Source of the DNA: Adiantum capillus-veneris
Taxonomy: Eukaryota; Streptophyta; Polypodiopsida; Polypodiales; Pteridaceae
Reading direction: 5' to 3'
DNA: 64,000 bases
Assembly (NCBI GenBank): GCA_014529385.2
Contig: CM043957.1
Location: forward strand, 68,380,503-68,444,502
In this document: positions 11,196 through 22,053 of the stretch, piece by piece
How positions within the stretch are numbered: the stretch's first letter is position 1
How the letters are laid out: each line of letters opens with the position of its first letter
Program-made: the position numbers and the translations under genes
The notes under the pieces: model-generated
The model's database searches: none
What the model saw: the letters and a program-made list of their open reading frames with translations, nothing else
Told to the model about the DNA's origin: nothing

Positions 11196-11997
11196 TACGA
11201 CCAAACTAACCCGTTGTGTGATCAAACTAACATGCTCACTCCACATAGGCAAAGAATTTAGCATTCTCACCACACCTTCTTGAATAACCTTTAGATAAAT
11301 ATAGCTTGGCATGTAAAATGTAATATATAATTAAGTTGTGCAATTATTTTGCATGAGATAGACACACGTCAATGTTATCAAATTGAGTGATTGTAATGAT
11401 GCAATTACAAAAAGACAATTAAATATGATCTCTAGATGCTATCTTGTTTTATGCTTGAAACACACCGCATAAGCACACACCGTGTTTACGCGGTATGCAT
11501 AATAGCGTACGGGATGAGAGCGCAAAGGATTCCTAATGAGGATCAAGATAGGAGGAGCATCCCCCTCATCCCCCATTTGGTGCCCAAAACCTTACTACAC
11601 CAATGTAACATGCTTTTGAACATTGTTGAGCAAAGAACACATGATGAGAGGAGGTGTGGAAAAAAGCCCTCTCGTTTGGCGCTCGATTTACCGTATCCCA
11701 CCAATGCGGGATGCATAAAGGCACTTTGGTTGACACAATCAAATACTAAAAGCTAGCACCATGGCAAATTTGCATGCTTAATGACGGTGGTGCTTGAAAC
11801 CTTATCGCACCAATGCGACAAGCATAATGGCACATTGGTTGGCACAATCAGATATTGATGTAGCTGCCATTATTGGGTTTCTCGTCGCACTTAGGGCTGG
11901 CCAGTAACGAGCTTTTGCAGTGAGCTACACACATGTTGACTAGCAAGGTGGAGAATCCAAGTGTCGTTATCATCATCATCACAATCGTCACTAGACT

Positions 11998-11999
<2 letters not shown>

Positions 12000-12065
<66 letters not shown>

Positions 12066-12083
12066 CCCCCCCCCCGCCCCCCA
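12000..12083. repeat. (CT)n tract followed by C-run
   Basis: About 63 bases of CT repeat pass into a C-rich tract of ~20 bases. Confidence 0.95.
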
Positions 12084-12244
12084 CCGAGTTTGTGTGTGCT
12101 AGCTAGCTTGTTTCTCCAACAGATGAGGCCAGATTGGTGAACGTAAGCTTCACTTGCTTGACTTACATTATCTATAAAAGAGATAAATTATGCAAATTTT
12201 GGCACTCGGTAGGTCTCTTGGGATTGATCCTACGACGTTAAAAA

Positions 12245-12344
<100 letters not shown>

Positions 12345-12847
12345 AGAGACACAGTGACACGCACGCACATATGAGAGCTTTATTTACGCGGACAATATGG
12401 GGATCGATTCGAGGCATAATCAAAATTATGCAAAGCACCCTGGTGAACAGAGGATCACTAGGCATCGAGGTTGCTTAGAGGTTGAGCTTCGTACAACTCC
12501 TCGCTATAGTTTCTCCCATTTGCTCTGAGAGTATGTCTCTAGGCCTCCTTCCGAGCCTTCAAAAACTGCAGATGAACTAGGAAACAGGAAGATAAGAGTA
12601 GCGGCAAAGGTATAACAGTTTGTGAAGCCCCTCCACTCGCCCGCTCGCTCTCTAGGCCTGGTATTTGTCGACCGTTCAAGGGATAAGGCAAAGCGAGAAA
12701 CTTGCAGGGGCCACAATTAGAGAGTATGAGTGTTGAAGTCGAGGGAGGAGCCATCACCAGTACTGCTACACAAGAAGTTTTGGAAAAATTCTCACAATAA
12801 TTCCCACATTGTGACTTACTTCAACATCATGAACTTTTGTGAGGGAA

Positions 12848-12952
12848 GCATTGCATACATAGCTAGGTACGATTGGGGGCAAAGGACCGGCGGCCCGGTG
12901 GGGGGGACCGGGGTCCCTTGCCCCCAATCGTACCTAGCTAGGTATGCAGTGC
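12848..12952. repeat. 105-bp hairpin with 35-bp near-perfect stem
   Basis: The left arm 12848-12882 and the reverse complement of the right arm 12918-12952 match at 33 of 35 positions (core AGCTAGGTACGATTGGGGGC). The GC-rich 35-nt loop (GGACCGGCGG..GGGACCGGGG) itself contains a GGACC/GGTCC pairing that prolongs the stem. The arms also contain the palindrome ACCTAGCTAGGT. It could be a small inverted-repeat element or a miRNA-like foldback; there is no other copy in the window. Confidence 0.85.
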
Positions 12953-13538
12953 CTCTCGAGTAGAAGCTCATGATGTTATGCATTGTATGAAAAACACTGG
13001 AAAAGACTTCGTTTTCCTACATGAGAAAATTTCTAAATCTTCTTGTGAGCCACTGAAGCTTATTCGACATGGCCCCGAAAATCCCTGGTTTCGCTCTATC
13101 TTCACACCCCCCCCCCCCCCCTCCTTCTCTCCTCCTCTATGCCAATCTCTCTCACCATGCTCTCGTGAAGAGGTTTGAAGGATCACTCTCTGCTCTCCAA
13201 CCCTTGCATAGTGGTCCTGAGCCGACAGTGATCATGAGTTGCACATGACGAACGGCAGATGGTGATCAGAATTTGCAGCTATTGACACGCACTGGGGGGG
13301 TAGGTTGAGGCGCAGGGGTTTGATGTGTGAAGCAGTGCACACGGCCCGATAAGCTAGGTATAAGAGTTGTGGCCTGCGTACATGCACTGTCACAGCCGGT
13401 CGCTACAGGCAGTTTTTCCACCGGCCAGTTTAGGTACATGCTGCAACGGTAGCTCGATGGCCGCTGCTCCATCGGCCTGCCACCAGTCATCAGGCAGCGC
13501 ACATGCTGGGAACTGCATGCTGAAAGTGCACGAGCTAT

Positions 13539-13572
13539 CACAAGGAGCTTTTGACATGTTACCATATAGAAA
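13539..13572 (+). repeat. CACTA left terminal inverted repeat
   Basis: 34 bases starting CACAAGGAGC and ending ATATAGAAA. They are perfectly complementary to 28703-28736. Immediately preceded by the TAT target duplication. Confidence 0.95.
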
Positions 13573-13712
13573 TTAGTTTTTAGTTCCATGTACTTCCTAG
13601 ATCTAAGTAGGAAGTAAGGAGTTTTTTGCTAGATTGAACTAGAAAATTCATAAGTTCCTATATGATAAGTCTATAATTGCTGGATGGAACTAACAACTTT
13701 CAAGTAGCTCTA

Positions 13713-13960
13713 GATTTCCTATATAGTACTAAGTGGAGTTGCTACATAGAAGTAGTTAATCCTTGGTCTAATGCAATTACTATATAGAAACTATGTGTAA
13801 TTGCTAGTTGGAAGTAGTAAATCCCAATTCCACACAATTACTATATAGTAACTATGTTGACTTGCTAGTTAAAAGTAGCAAATCTTAAATTCAATGCAAT
13901 TACTATATAGTAATTATGTAGTCACTAGTTACAAGTAACAAATTCTAGGTCCAATCCACT
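13713..13960 (+). repeat. CACTA left subterminal ~62-bp repeats
   Basis: About four degenerate units, with clear starts at 13775, 13836 and 13898 (periods 61 and 62). Each has 'aattactatatagtaactat' followed by 'gctagttrraagtagyaaat'. The ACTATATAGTA core is palindromic and recurs at the right end. Subterminal repeats of this kind are the transposase-binding regions of CACTA elements. Confidence 0.82.
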
Positions 13961-13965
13961 TACTA

Positions 13966-15202
13966 AGCATGCCTTTCCACATCGCAATATAGTGATTATT
14001 TTATACTAAGCACTAATCATATTACGTATTCTTTTAATATATGTATGTACTATGGTACTTATACTATGTTTTATTAAGTTATTTTGTGATGTTTTTATTT
14101 TTTCTCGTAATTCATTTTTGAAAAGAAGCATCAGAATGCATTGTAACTTTCATATTAATTCCATGACCTTGAAAAAATCAATACCTAAGTTTGGGCACTT
14201 GTCTATATCATTTTTTCATATCTTAGAGTTGTTTTTGGTTTTCTTAGAAGGTATATTGTATGGTGAGATTTTCCCAAGGAAAGTTGTGCAAGACCTATTT
14301 ACTGTGTCTACTTTCAAAGGACAAATTGTGGCGCCATCTCTTACTTTTTTATGGTCTGATTATGAAAATACTTATTAGTGTAGCTTAGAGGTGATACAAG
14401 TACTGCAAATGGTGCTGCACTCCTTGAAACTCATTGCATATATATCTAGTTCAACGGGAGAATGTATTCCCTACTACAAGAGGCAATAGATTAAAAACTT
14501 TAAATGTCAAATGTCCATATTAAGGCTTATAAATTCCATCTCTACTTGATGCTTATTGAAGTTTTGAAATATTGTGTTAATTTTGGTATTAGGTCTCCCC
14601 AATCTCGAAAAAATATAAAGCCTTTTCAAAACATTTTAAGTGCCTAAGTGAAGGGTAAGTTTAGGAAATGAAAAGACACACGAAGGTGGAGAGTCAAAAG
14701 TCTTTTTTTTGTCCATATAAAGTGGTGGTCTACTTTACATGGTACATTTGTGTTTCTCTTTTCCTTTACTTTTTCCTTAATTAGCATTTTCTTTTCCTTA
14801 AAGGGTCTTTGCACTATGTACTCGCAATATGTAGGTAGTGAATTTTTTAAAAAAAAGCTATTAGAAATACCTTCTATTTTGTGTCTGTGTGTGGCATATA
14901 ATACACACAAAAAAAGATTGAAAATAAGATAAGGGGAACAAATTGACATGTTCGACTTCATGATGAAATCTAAAATAAAATACACTAGCTCAAACATGGA
15001 AAATTTTCAAAAACAGGACATAGCTAAATGATTAGAGCACCAAAACAAAAACTTAGATACATTGAAAGAGATTAGAGGAAGGATGGAAGTAATGCATATG
15101 CAAAGTGACGGAGAGACCCATTTTCAAGGGAAAAAATCAAACAATATGCATGATGGAATAGCTTTAGAAGTTCCTTGCAACCAGAGAGAGAGAGAGAGAG
15201 AG
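13966..15202. other. Transposon 5' interior, no gene seen
   Basis: A/T-rich sequence with only short accidental frames. A ~60-base unit near 15148 is a partial third copy of the GA-bounded repeat that follows. Confidence 0.5.
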
Positions 15203-15770
15203 ATATGGAGTATGCATGATAAAATAGCTTTAGAAATTCCTTGAAACTCTAGAGAGAGAGAGAGAGAGAAGGGTAGAGATATATATGGAGAGAGATAGAG
15301 ATAGAGAGGCCATAGATACCCTTGGAAAGTCCTACTGCTTCGGTCTACATCTCCTTGCCTATTTCTATGCCAACCAAATATTTGTGCCTTTGCTCTCTAT
15401 ATTGTAGATTGAAGCAATGATCCTAAACACCTTCCGCTCACAAGGATGGTGGGCTATGTAGTGGAGGGAGGCAATAGGATATTGTGATGATTCAATGTTA
15501 AGCAAGAGAAAAACAAGAATTGAAGGCATGCCAATAATTGGAATTCAAAGTCGGTCAAAGAAAAGAGAGTATATGGAAAATCGTTTGTGTAGGCAAATAA
15601 GTGGTCAAGAGAGAGCATGTATGGAATATATCCAATGTGTTTCCACATGAAGCGTCTCATGAGGGTAGTTTAGAATTTCTCAAGTATGGAAATGGTGGCT
15701 TGGTTAGAGTACAAAGGGTTGCTAAGCTTCCTCTAAAGTTTGGTTCATTTTACTTGGTTTATTTTGGAGT

Positions 15771-15820
<50 letters not shown>

Positions 15821-15864
15821 TGGAGTATGCATGATAAAATAGCTTTAGAAATTCCTTGAAACTC

Positions 15865-15897
<33 letters not shown>

Positions 15898-16404
15898 GTA
15901 GAGATATATATGGAGAGAGATAGCAAGAGAGAGGCCATAGATACCCTTGGAAAGTCCTACTGCTTCGGTCTACATCTCTTCGCCTATTTCTATGCCAACC
16001 AGTTATTTGTGCCCTTGCTCTCTATATTGTAGATTGAAGCAATGATACTAAACACCTTCCGCTCACAAGGATGGTGGGTTGTGTAGTAGAGGGAGGCAAT
16101 AGGATATTGTGATGATTCAATGTTAAGCAAGAGAAAAACAAGAATTGAAGGCATGCCAATAATTGGAAAGGGTGGGGATTCAAAGTCGGTCAAAGAAAAG
16201 AGAGTATATGGAAAATCGTTTGTATAGGCAAATAAGTGGTCAAGAGAGAGCATGTATAGAATATATCCAATGTGTTTCCACATGAAGCGTCTCATGAGGG
16301 TAGTTTAGAATTTCTCAAGTATAGAAATGGTGGCTTGGTTAGAGTACAAAGGGTTGCTAAGATTCCTCTAAAGTTTGGCGCATTTTACTTAGTTTATTTC
16401 GAAG
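15203..16404 (+). repeat. 615-bp tandem duplication bounded by (AG)n
   Basis: Unit 1 starts at 15203 ('atatggagtatgcatgataa') and unit 2 at 15818, a period of 615 bp. The two are almost identical through 'cctactgcttcggtctacat' and 'cacatgaagcgtctcatgag'. Each is entered through an (AG)n run (15183-15202; 15775-15817), which points to slippage or unequal exchange in the microsatellite. There is no coding potential. Confidence 0.9.
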
Positions 16405-17564
16405 TTTGGTCATAAGACAGTGTAGAGTGTACCATAGGAGGACTTCTCACAAGTGGATTGGGATAAAGTGACTCAAAGAGGGCGCCTTTAATGTTTTGGA
16501 AGATGTTTCAAGTAGGGAGTAAGGGTTGCAGTGCATGTTGTGCTATATATCGTATCTCTATATATAGCCCCCCTGCTTCCCTTTATATAAACTCATCTCG
16601 TGTGACCACTTAACACACCTTTAGGGTTTGCAAATGTGGTGGTGTCCCTCTCTCCTCTATTTTTTTGGATCGTGATTCGTCCTTGACTAATAATCTCGCC
16701 CTGCATATGTTCACCGTATCATCTTTTCGCATAATGCCACTTCCCTAATTTGAAGATGCAAGTCAAGATGTTGAATCTACTAAGAGGTCCTCTCTTTGCA
16801 TTCGAGAAAAACAACCTAGACCTTCTTTGTCCTTCGCCACTTGGACATACTACGTAATCAATTTTGAATAGGAAGGTAGCTAAGAACTTTTTGTGCTTTT
16901 GCAAATACCATACTATTGTCATATGTTTCAACAAAAGATTGCCAAGAGTATCGTTTTTTTTGGATCATCCTCGACTAATAATTCCACATTGTTTATATTC
17001 ACCATATTAGCTTTTTGCATAATGCCACTGCCCTTGAATATGGAAGCCAAGATGCTTGAATCTGATGAGACACCCTTGATTTGTATTTAACAAAAACTAC
17101 CAAAAGCTTCGTTGTCTATGTTGGACATGTCCTTCTTAGAAGGGCACCGCACTATGCATACATATTGACCAATAAGTGCTTGAAATATACATCTTTCTCA
17201 ACCAATTAACAACTTTTTGGAATCTCAAAAGTAAACCACACTTGCATACATGTCAAGGGATGACCTTTGGGATTGGAATTTCATCAACAACTTGTTGTGC
17301 TCTCAAAGGTAACCATAGTCCAAGAGACAACAATTGAGACACTTTCAAACATATGAACAATCCAAGAGATGCCCTTTAAGGCATAACACACATCAAGAAC
17401 TTGGTGTGCTGATTCTTCATCTCACCATGTATATTTTAGCTATGTCAACCTCTTACATAGTGCATATGCGTTCAAAATGTTGCCAAGAGATGACATCGCG
17501 AATCAAGATGTAGTACATGAGATGGCAAATGAAACTAAAATCTAATCAGCAACTTTTGTGCTTT
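16405..17564. other. Transposon interior, degenerate ~280-bp repeats
   Basis: Sequence around 16682-16810 ('gactaataatc..gcataatgccact..') recurs in diverged form at 16970-17095. A TATA-rich segment near 16545-16600 looks promoter-like but has no gene attached. Confidence 0.45.
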
Positions 17565-18625
17565 TGTCATAATAATCAATATCTAATTCTCCTAAATGAT
17601 TTTCTCATATTAAACTGATCATTTAATGTGGGGAAGTGCCAGGGGAGAAAAAGCTAGAATATTGGTTAAGCTAGCAGACCGGCCACAGTAGGGATCCAAA
17701 GGAGGGAAAATAGGGATCCAAAGGGGGGGCCATCTGCAAAAGAGCCATGTGCAACAATGGGCTAAAAATACCCTAAGGTTCAGCCCATTAAGACTTCCAA
17801 AATGCTAAGGTTCCAAAATTCAAAGGTTGTGTCCAAAGGTCAACCCTAGGGAAAATTGGATGCTTTGTGTGTGCCCTAAAAGTGTTTGCACATCCCTACA
17901 TGGGATGGGGCGAGCCCCAAAGGTAGGGGATGAGAGAGAAAGCCACACACACACACACACAGGCTCCCTTTACACAAAGGGAATGAGGGACACATGTCAG
18001 CTCCCTAGCCCAGATGCCCACAAGGTGTGCCCAATTCCTATTGGAAGACCCTTGAAGTGGACCAATGAGAATTAAGCTAGAGTAAATGTAGTTTAATTAA
18101 TTTAAAAACATTTAATAAAAGAAACCAACGAGAATTAAGTCTCCTAGAAGACTATTGGGCAGTCTCCCAAAGGGTCCAATGAGCATTCAGAAGCCCCATG
18201 GCTTGCCTGATTTCTATTGGCCAGGAGGCAAAGGAGTCCAATGAGAGTTTAGTTTAATTATTTAATTACCTAAAGCTCTCACAAAAGGGGAAAGGGGGAC
18301 ACATGTCTCTCTTTTGAAAGTATTGTCGATGCTATCTAACTAGGTGTTATGCTTTTTGTTGCTCTCTCCACCCAAGCACTCTTGTAATTCTCATTAGGAA
18401 TCTATTCTAATGAAATGCCCACTATGTTCATGCTAATTTCCGCTACACATAAGTTATTAGGCCATTAAATGTTACATTGGTATCAGAGCTCAAGGTTTCT
18501 CTTTTCTTGCTCAAGAAGGGAGGTCCTCAAGCTAGCTACAAATGGTTGGCCATCTGCAAAAGAGCCATGTGCAACAATGGGCTAAAAATACCCTAAGGTT
18601 CAGCCCATTAAGACTTCCAAAACAT
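17565..18625 (+). mobile_element. Family A LTR with primer site, internally deleted element
   Basis: The LTR spans 17565-18476 (TGTCATAATAATC ... CCATTAAATGTTACA) and is related to the solo LTR at 954. The primer site TGGTATCAGAGC begins at 18478, complementary to initiator-Met tRNA. Only ~70 bp further, 18547-18622 repeats LTR positions 17727-17802 essentially without change ('ccatctgcaaaagagccatg'). So nearly all internal sequence and most of a 3' LTR are missing. Confidence 0.8.
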
Positions 18626-18838
18626 TGGATTCAGGCCTAATTTTTGAAGGCTTCGACGCCCTTCGGAGGCACTTTTACCCTTCAGTGAAGGGCAAACATA
18701 TTTTTACCCTTCTAAAGAAGGATAGAATATTGAAAAATCTTTGAGTAGCCCTTCTAATTTTTGCGTAAATATAGCTTTATGAAGGATATTAAAAATTTAC
18801 CTACAACGCTTTCTCTTCTTCTTTTCTCTTCTTCTTTT

Positions 18839-18843
18839 CTCCC

Positions 18844-18895
<52 letters not shown>
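18839..18895. repeat. (CT)n(CA)n compound microsatellite
   Basis: A CT run passes directly into a CA run, total about 55 bases. Confidence 0.95.
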
Positions 18896-19069
18896 GGGAT
18901 ATACGTGATTTAGATCCCTATATAAATAACTGCCAACAGTATATACACTCCTTAACATGTGTATGCAAGTATGATAATCCTTAAAAACAATGAATGAGAA
19001 CCTTAATGCCATACGCCACGGATAAATACCCATAGAAACTATGGCACACCAGTAAGCAAGTTCTCAAAG

Positions 19070-19302
19070 GTTAATGTCAGGGCTAGAAAAATACATTTTT
19101 TCTAACCGAAGAAAATAAGGGCAAACTTGAAATTCAACCAGTTTTTAGGCCAAAATTTGAAGCTTTTGCCGGTATTTTACACTAAACCTTGTGTAAATTT
19201 GCGGGTTTCCTTAAAGGCAAGCTCAAAATCTAGCCGGGATTTTATGGTTTTAGCCAGTTAAAATACACTATACCCCGGTTTTTTTCTAACACTGGTTAAT
19301 GT
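19070..19302. mobile_element. hAT-type MITE with 8-bp target duplication
   Basis: The unit 19078-19294 (217 bp) begins CAGGGCTAGAAAAA and ends TTTTTTTCTAACACTG. The right end read inverted is CAGTGTTAGAAAAA, matching at 12 of 14. A perfect 8-bp duplication GTTAATGT flanks it (19070-19077, 19295-19302). CAG termini and 8-bp duplications are hAT hallmarks. It is non-coding and inserted inside the CACTA element, just upstream of its leader exon. Confidence 0.88.
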
Positions 19303-19379
19303 CATAGGTCGTTTAATATGACATTTCATTTCATTTCATTTCGCTTATCTCTCTATCCTATCTCCAGCTGTAATCAAGG

Positions 19380-19781
19380 CGGGAAATTACGCCTTGCTAA
19401 ACTCAGCCATGGCGCCCATCGAGCTCGCCCTCTAGCCTGCTGAATATCGCGTTCATTCCCCAGCCCGTTCATTCCCCAGCCCGTTCGATTCATTGAGTTC
19501 ATTCCACAGCTTGCAGCCCGTTCATTCCCCTGCACGACGTCCGTCTTTCTGCTGCTGCTGCTCTCTGACGCTTCTCGATGCCGCTGCTCGTAATTTGAAG
19601 GTAGCTGCTCGACGTCCTAACTGGCGCCGCTGGTGTGGAGCTAGGGTATTGAAGCTCGGCCTGTTGCAGTACTGCACCGTTGCCGCGCGCTTCAGCTGCT
19701 ATTGAGTGAGCTAGTGCCTCTGCCGCTTCAGCTGCCACGTCCAGCTGGCGTTTGAGTGAGCTAGCGCCGCTATTATAAGCA
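19380..19781 (+). promoter_or_regulatory. GC-rich leader exon of the CACTA transcript
   Basis: A sharply GC-richer island in A/T-rich surroundings. It contains three copies of 'cagcccgttcattcc' and ends with a consensus 5' splice site CAG|GTAAGT at 19781/19782. No long frame is present. En/Spm of maize has a GC-rich untranslated first exon with repeats, and this segment occupies the equivalent place upstream of the transposase. Assignment as leader exon is inferred from position, composition and the donor site; the transcription start is not determined. Confidence 0.5.
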
Positions 19782-20377
19782 GGTAAGTTTGTAAGCTGTT
19801 TGCAAGTACGTTTGTTGTGTTGCTAATTTATTGCATTGTGTTGATTTAAACATTTATTTTGAAATGTACTATTATATTTTGCATGCACAAATATCTTGAA
19901 AGTATCATGATCACAACCTACAAAGCCACCGAAAATACTAAAAACTGCTTAGGGCACTCCACATATGGTCCACACCTCAGTTCTAAGCTCTCAATGGTTC
20001 CATCTGTGGGGTCGAAGTAAGTGAAATGAGGGGATTCATCATAAACATCAAACTTAGTCTAAAGATGAAACATGCGTCCTAGTATGAACATTGAATCTTT
20101 TATATCATGTTTAGACTGATATGGAACATGGTTGCTACAAATTGCATGCCCTTTTTTTGGTACTAATTTTTATCAACATAGCACAAGATTTCACTCATGT
20201 CAATCACCAAAAACATGTGGCATGTGCATTGGAGCGTACTCTTTCTTTTGGGAACCCTCACCTTTTTCTCTGTTAACCTAGAGATTTGACCAGTTGGAGT
20301 TCTCTAAACCTATCTTATTGTTGTGTGCAAGCACACTTAGGTTTGTTGGAATATTTTTTCCTCATTTTTTCTTCCTT

Positions 20378-20478
<101 letters not shown>

Positions 20479-20759
20479 TCCTCCCTTCTCTCTATCTCTC
20501 CCTAGGCTAATTAAAGGCCTTGAAGAGGAGGAAATTGGGCCGTTTAAATTCATCATTGCACTTTAGATCCATCATTACCTTAGGCTTGTGTATCTGGTTA
20601 AGATACTCTTTATTTGTTTTTGTACATTGTGGTTGCTTCTATCAAGATGGTATGCACGAGAGAGATAGAGAGAAGGAGAGAGATGTTTGTTCTTATGTAA
20701 GTTTTGTCTACGTTCCTTGCGCATCATAGGTTCCTTGCGCATCATTCAAAGTCCATTCA

Positions 20760-21182
20760 ATGGCTCCATCTTGTGTTCTTCCTCGCGATGCTCGATGCGA
20801 TATTTTCCAGAACATTTGTAAGGGCTTATTGCAACATGGGGTCTCTTATGTACCATGGCCGGAGAGCTCGTACTTTTTCTTTGGCAAGAAAGGCCGAGAA
20901 ACACATATAACAACTATCTATATTGATGACACTACTGGCTGGTATTTAAATTTAGGAATGCTATTATTGAAGAAAGATTTGTCTCTTGTAGATTACTACA
21001 AGATTTCCTATCTTGGAACCCAAAGTATTTCTCACGATGTTCTGCAATGTAGATTCTACCTTTTGTTGAGCCTCTTACCTGCAAGAAAAATTGTTACATG
21101 TGTTCTTCCACCACTCTTCCCTGGGGGTGAACCATGCTTTTTGTATCCCTTGGTTACAATGGAGGACTTTAATTTATTTTAG
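20760..21182 (+). CDS. Unrecognised 140-aa ORF in the CACTA element
   Basis: An open frame of 140 codons begins MAPSCVLPRDARCDIFQNIC and ends VTMEDFNLF. It lies between the leader exon and the transposase copies, on the same strand. A splice acceptor-like 'gcatcatag' lies ~30 bases upstream of the ATG, so it could be the second exon of the element transcript. I see no conserved domain; residues 55-75 (YIDDTTGWYLNLGMLLL) look structured rather than random. It may be an extra transposon protein, a captured host fragment or chance. Confidence 0.35.
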   Translation: MAPSCVLPRDARCDIFQNICKGLLQHGVSYVPWPESSYFFFGKKGRETHITTIYIDDTTGWYLNLGMLLLKKDLSLVDYYKISYLGTQSISHDVLQCRFYLLLSLLPARKIVTCVLPPLFPGGEPCFLYPLVTMEDFNLF

Positions 21183-21246
21183 TTTTCTCGTAGTGTTACC
21201 CTTATCAACTCTCTATTTTGTTGTGTAAACCTGTTTTTTTTAACAG

Positions 21247-21925
21247 CTATGAGTTCGACTTTGTCTTGGAAGTGCTCTTGCAATTATTTATGTGGACATT
21301 ATTCTAGTGGTTGGGCTTTGGTGACAAAGAGGACTTTTTATCAACATCGACAACAAGACTCCCTAGGGAAGCTTCATCCCTCAGTAAATAAAAGAAGAAG
21401 AGTCCAATCGGAGCCCAGCTCTCATGATACAGCTCCATCGGATCATGCTCCCATCATCGAAGCAACACCTTCAACTCTAGAGGCATCCTCTTCCCAAATT
21501 GAGAGAGAAGTAAGGAGTGTTGAGAAGCTTGATCGGAGCATCCAATGCACTTGCATGTTGTATTGTGGAGGAGGTCGTCAAGTGCACTTGTCTACTTACT
21601 ATCGACATCAAGATCTCATACGTAAATATGAGAGCTTTAAAAAAAAATTGGCCTATCAAATCTATCTGAATTTGGTGACATGGATCTTATATCTAATGCC
21701 CAACAAGACGTAGAAGCCACTCTTACCTCTTTGGAGCTACCTTGTGAGGAGGAGCTAGTTAATGATTAGGATCACATGGACATCCATGAGAGTCAGGAGG
21801 ATGAGTCCTCTACTTTTTTTATGGAGTTAGTGGAGAGAGTAGTAGAGCTTCAAAGTCTTGGGATGAGCATCGACTACCAGTTTAAGAGGGATTGCTCCAA
21901 GTGTTGCGAGAAAGTTCTTATTTAA
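21247..21925 (+). pseudogene. Truncated duplicate of the transposase N-terminus
   Basis: After an acceptor 'tttttttaacag' the frame MSSTLSWKCSCNYLCGHYSS aligns with the start of the transposase at 22054 (MSQSLSWKCSCDYLCKHLSN), including TKRTF..HRQQD, KRRRVQ and the second Cys module CMLYCGGGRQVHLSTYYRHQ. The frame breaks near 21650. Scattered matches follow: MELVERVVELQSL around 21822, then a jump to KRDCSKCCEK near 21885, which skips about 350 bases of the full copy. It is a tandem, internally deleted relic placed upstream of the full gene. Confidence 0.8.
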
Positions 21926-22053
21926 AGTGTGTCATCTTCTTTCATTAAAAAAAGATCAAAACTTCTATTCTTGCTTTGTTTTCTTTCTTAATGATGATCT
22001 CAAATCTGTATTGACGTAAGAATTCTTTCTGAAATATAGAGTGTTTATTAGTC

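Noticed and set aside
11690-11865. Repeated 'caccaatgcg..catwatggcac' blocks as a possible CRISPR-like array
   Set aside because: Only two diverged copies without regular spacers, in a plant genome; simply a degenerate duplication.
14052-14378. 108-codon ORF in the CACTA 5' interior
   Set aside because: Composition is A/T-driven (Phe/Leu/Ile rich), with no domain and no splice context.
18478-18489. tRNA-like matches TGGTATCAGAGC at several places
   Set aside because: These are primer-binding sites next to LTR ends, complementary to initiator-Met tRNA, not tRNA genes; no cloverleaf is present.
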